Source: Lingula anatina
Taxonomy: Eukaryota; Brachiopoda; Lingulata; Lingulida; Lingulidae
Direction: 5' to 3'
Assembly (NCBI RefSeq): GCF_001039355.2
Contig: NW_019775870.1
Location: 5,659-69,658 of the forward strand
DNA: 64,000 nt
The translations under genes and the position numbers were made by a program. Of this stretch, positions 61,701 to 64,000 are shown in pieces (within the stretch, counting starts at the first letter, position 1; every line of letters starts with the position of its first letter). The notes beneath the pieces are model-generated. The model saw only the letters and a list, made by a program, of their open reading frames with translations. It did no database searches and had not been told where the DNA came from.

Positions 61701-63966
61701 CATCATCATCACTCTCCTCATCTCATACTTCATCTATACTATTGTATTTGACATCCAGTTCTTCCCCTTCATGAACTTGCTGACTGTAGTGATACTTCTA
61801 GGCATAGGTGCCGATGATCTGCTCATCTACAGCAAAATATGGATCATGTCCAAATCTGAGAAAAATAATGGAACGCTGGAGAAGATAGTCAAAGACACGC
61901 TGCATCATGCATCTGTGTCAATGTTTGTGACTAGTCTGACTACAGCGGGTGCTTTCTATGCAAGTTATGTCAGTAACATCACAGCTATCAGGTGTTTTGC
62001 CATCTATGCTGGAACATCAATTCTTATTGCATTTTTTCTCATGGTCACTATAATCCCAGCATGTATTGTTATTCATGAAAAATGGATGTCAGACTGTTGG
62101 TCTTGCTATGATCCCGATGCGTATATGCCCAAAAAGACAGTTTGTTATTATTTGTGTCGAATACCGTACAAAGTACATTATTTGATCACAGATTGGTCAA
62201 GAATATTTTTTGAGAAGCTTTTACCATGTATTGTTGTCAAGTTGCGCTATTTTTGGATTGTTATATTTACCGGATTTGGTATTTGTGGTATTGTTGTGAT
62301 TTTCTACAAACCAAAACTGCGGATACCCTCCACAGCAGAGTTTCATGTATTCTCTGCAGACAACCCAATGGAGATTTACGACACACATGTCAAACAGCAA
62401 TTTTGGTTTGAAACATCAGACCTTAATCACATTTCAAACATGCCTTTAACATTTGTGTGGGGTGTTGTCCCAAAAGACAATGGGAACCGACTAGATCCTC
62501 ATGACAGAGGCTCCCTTGAATATGACAAAACTTTTAACCCAGCTACTCCTGTTGCTCAAAGATGGCTGCTCCAATTCTGTAGGAAGCTGAGGGAGACCAC
62601 ATTCTACCAGGGGTTTGGCTTTGAGATAATGAATTGCTTTAGTGAACAGTTCCATGGGCAGTTGTTCATGGAGAGACCTTGTACTGGAGACCTGGGTGAG
62701 AGCCATGTTCCTTGCTGTAGTGAAACCATATTCCCTTATCCAGATGAGGTGTACATCGACTGTGTCAACCAGTACATGGACACAATGAGAGGAGATCCAG
62801 TTTACTCTCGCCTCTACAGCAAAGCTGTCCCTGGACCCAGATATGAAAAGGGCAACCCTCGAATGAAGGCATTAATCATCGAATTCAATGGAAACACACC
62901 TTATTCATTTTCATACTCTTCTATCAATAGTTTTTATAACAATGTTTCTGACTGGTTCAGAAAACAGATGGAGTCTGCTCCTGTAGAAATGAGTGGAGGG
63001 TATTTTACCAGTGACTTACAGTTTTATGATCTTCAGGACAGTTTGTCCAATGGTATACCGAAGACTTTAATTATATCTCTCTCAATAGCAACTGCTGTGA
63101 TGTTTCTTACTACACTTAATATACTGATCACTGTTTATGCTTTGATTAGCATTATATGGACCATCTCCATGAGCCTGGGAATCCTGGTTCTTCTGGGGTG
63201 GGAGCTGAATATATTAGAATCTCTTACAGTATCTATAGCTGTGGGTTTATCAATAGACTATACCCTTCACTATGGGGTGTCCTACAGACTGGCAGGCGAG
63301 ATGGAGAGGGAGTTGAGAGTAGTTTACTCTCTGGCACAGATGGGTCCTCCTCTCTCCATGGCCGCCTGCACCAGTTTCCTGGCTGGAGGCTTGATGCTGC
63401 CCTCCACTGTCCTGGCATACAAGCAGATAGGAACCTTTCTCATGGTGATCATGTCCTCCAGCTGGTTGTGCTCAACCCTTTTCTTCCAGTCAGTATTGCG
63501 TGCCGTAGGTCCACAGGGAAACTTTGGTCAGTTCCGCTGTCCAGATGTCCAGTGCTGCAGCTCGGGAATACCACATCCTCAGCACAAAGACAAGACCCGT
63601 TATCTTCAGGTAGGCTCTCCACAGCACTCCAGCACCAATCCTACTAGTACCTCAGAGACCCATGAGATGGAGCCACTTACATGGAAGAGTCATCAATCCC
63701 AGCATGCACCCAGTCCTCGCCTAGCAACACACACCTCTACAGGCTACATTAGCCCCAAGTTACTCACTGTGAAACAGTGCCAGGAGCAAGCAGCCGGGAG
63801 GGTAGCAAGGAGTCGACGAACCATGGATGATGATAAAAATGGAAAGAAGGCCTATAGTATAAATAAAAATTTACTTATTCAGACAAACTCACCAAAACCA
63901 AAGATTAGTGTTAAAGTGTTGAATCCAAACGGTTCTTTTGAGACTAGAGTTCAGGACAGTGTTTGA
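49748..63966 (+). CDS. DISP1: Dispatched, RND transporter for Hedgehog release (partial 5')
   Basis: Recognised exons: 49748-49871, 50063-50297 and 60992-63966 (TGA), in compatible phase. The start is incomplete: exon 1 begins in mid-codon, so upstream exons are missing. The first exon ends in NFSDPKA and the second begins GFEPRGTEI, a hallmark of the family. The third encodes twelve-span RND architecture: a sterol-sensing-like domain with GIGADD in the fourth span, a second half with VGLSIDYTLHYGVSYR, then PSTVLAYKQIGTF and the Cys-rich GPQGNFGQF segment. Dispatched exports cholesterol-modified Hedgehog from producing cells at the plasma membrane, using a cation gradient sensed by the Asp residues. 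A furin-type RSRR lies in the first extracellular loop. Paralogue (DISP1 or DISP2/3) not resolved. Part of the gene is present twice; see 51098-56319. Confidence 0.9.
51326..51452 (+). repeat. ~63-bp tandem duplication
   Basis: AGCATAAGCATAGGCACCTC...CAATTTAACACCTTTCTATC occurs twice in a row, with a few changes. The same pair is present in copy B at about 57299-57425. Confidence 0.8.
51635..52588 (+). mobile_element. 954-bp non-autonomous DNA transposon, copy A
   Basis: Inverted ends of about 36 bp, beginning GGCCACACTTTTTTA and running through TTTTTATGGATGACATCCT. TTA lies on both sides (51632-51634 and 52589-52591). Inside, a 128-bp stretch is tandemly repeated (about 51776-51902 and 51939-52066). 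It is followed by a GC-richer, coding-like segment (about 52070-52225) that reads in one frame for about 50 codons. No transposase motif is recognised. Confidence 0.85.
53605..54050 (+). repeat. C/T-rich low-complexity tract, copy A
   Basis: A strand-biased tract dominated by CCCAC, ACTCAT and CCATTC motifs, with very little G. It lies in DISP intron 2 and recurs in copy B (59811-60240) with internal length differences. The long open frames across it arise from the lack of G and are not considered genes. Confidence 0.75.
54371..54585 (+). mobile_element. 215-bp MITE, copy in duplicated segment A
   Basis: Same family as 10343-10557, opposite orientation and equal length. TTA flanks both ends (54368-54370 and 54586-54588). 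Confidence 0.9.
54802..56316 (+). pseudogene. Truncated second copy of DISP last exon
   Basis: Starts after the same TTTTCAAG acceptor and is in the same frame as 60992-62506. Over about 480 codons I see two amino acid changes (A/T in DIIxVLS and K/Q in VKQxFWF). A dozen other differences are silent. It has no stop or frameshift of its own and simply breaks at the N at 56317, after DPHD. It is therefore more likely an allelic fragment than a true pseudogene. It can also splice in phase from exon 50063-50297. Confidence 0.85.
56317..56317. other. Single-N contig join
   Basis: One ambiguous base exactly where the DISP coding frame of copy A stops matching copy B. The following sequence is unrelated to the exon. 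Confidence 0.85.
56318..57072. other. Linker between the two DISP copies
   Basis: 755 bp without coding signal and not matching the corresponding flank of copy A. It holds a G-run of 13 bases (about 56425-56437) and a minisatellite at 56795-57050. Under the haplotype model it is intron 2 sequence of the second haplotype. Confidence 0.6.
56795..57050. repeat. Minisatellite rich in ACGACGACTA
   Basis: About five units of the type GATCTGATAACGACGACGAC followed by TACTCGTGTTTTCAATTCGACT, about 42 bp, some units enlarged by an extra GTAACGACAACGACTAATC block. Both strands stay open across it because of the repeat. Confidence 0.85.
57613..58547 (+). mobile_element. Non-autonomous DNA transposon, copy B
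   Basis: Allelic or duplicated counterpart of 51635-52588, 935 bp, with TTA on both sides (57610-57612 and 58548-58550) and the same inverted ends. The coding-like segment around 58025-58201 stays open in the same frame as in copy A. Confidence 0.85.
59046..59333 (+). other. Extra sequence in copy B around an N
   Basis: About 288 bp absent from copy A, lying between TTTATCCAAG and ATGCCAGTTATAATG. It contains the N at 59319 and is followed by an ATT-rich run. It may be a genuine insertion or a contig end placed by the assembler. No tRNA-like or TIR signature is evident. Confidence 0.6.
59811..60240 (+). repeat. C/T-rich low-complexity tract, copy B
   Basis: Counterpart of 53605-54050, missing an internal stretch of the CCACACTCACCCATTC type. 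Confidence 0.7.
60561..60775 (+). mobile_element. 215-bp MITE, copy in duplicated segment B
   Basis: Counterpart of 54371-54585, flanked by TTA (60558-60560 and 60776-60778), with a few substitutions. Confidence 0.9.
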
Positions 63967-64000
63967 TGTCTATTAAATGTATCACACTGAAAATAATAAT

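Larger units (their letters stand above)
57073..62509 (+). repeat. Large duplicated segment, copy B
   Basis: About 5.4 kb, partner of 51098-56319. It is longer mainly because of 59046-59333. Beyond 62509 it continues into the rest of the DISP exon, so B is the complete version. Confidence 0.9.

Overview
The window is AT-rich animal nuclear DNA. Its genes are split by GT-AG introns, and it carries a class II tRNA-Ser gene, an LTR retrotransposon and many small foldback or MITE-type elements and minisatellites. The gene content (MO25/CAB39, ZNFX1, Dispatched) fits a bilaterian invertebrate, probably marine, with a draft-quality heterozygous assembly. I cannot name the species. Three single-N joins (26769, 56317, 59319) show that contigs were stitched together here.

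Layout, left to right. (1) 1-9.2 kb: a complete seven-coding-exon CAB39/MO25 gene on the + strand (2531-8321). It has a probable 5'UTR exon, a 555-bp repeat in intron 3, and a decayed second copy of coding exon 6 in intron 5. (2) 9.2-13.7 kb: no gene; three structurally different inverted-repeat elements. (3) 13.7-22.8 kb: a ZNFX1-like SF1 helicase on the + strand in four phase-compatible exons. They encode an N-terminal hydrophobic segment, an RG-rich linker exon, a 5.3-kb exon with the helicase and NFX1-type Cys/His repeats, and a last exon completing a C-terminal RZ-type finger. (4) 22.8-28.9 kb: a long perfect-type hairpin, a degenerate tandem repeat, a cluster of hairpins, a small MITE at a contig join, and tRNA-Ser(GCT) on the - strand. 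(5) 28.9-37.5 kb: a structurally complete 8010-bp Ty3/gypsy-type element on the - strand with apparently identical 387-bp LTRs, gag, pol and an env-like gene. It sits inside a second copy of the 555-bp repeat. Gag and Pol are joined at a TTTAAAC slippery site placed directly before the gag stop codon. (6) 37.5-49.7 kb: no gene recognised; a (CA)n tract, a 168-bp foldback element and a minisatellite. (7) 49.7-64 kb: a Dispatched (DISP) gene on the + strand. Its intron 2 and the first half of its large last exon appear twice (51098-56319 and 57073-62509). The first copy breaks off in mid-exon at a single N, so I read this as two haplotypes placed in tandem by the assembler rather than a real duplication.

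The three host genes have unrelated roles: LKB1 kinase scaffolding, RNA helicase/antiviral surveillance, and Hedgehog ligand release. There is no sign that they form a functional cluster. The most distinctive material is the intact env-bearing retroelement with its coronavirus-type slippery heptamer, the hydrophobic N-terminus on the ZNFX1 homologue, the ghost exon in CAB39, a conserved furin-type site in Dispatched, and several MITE families sharing 3-bp TAT/TTA target duplications.
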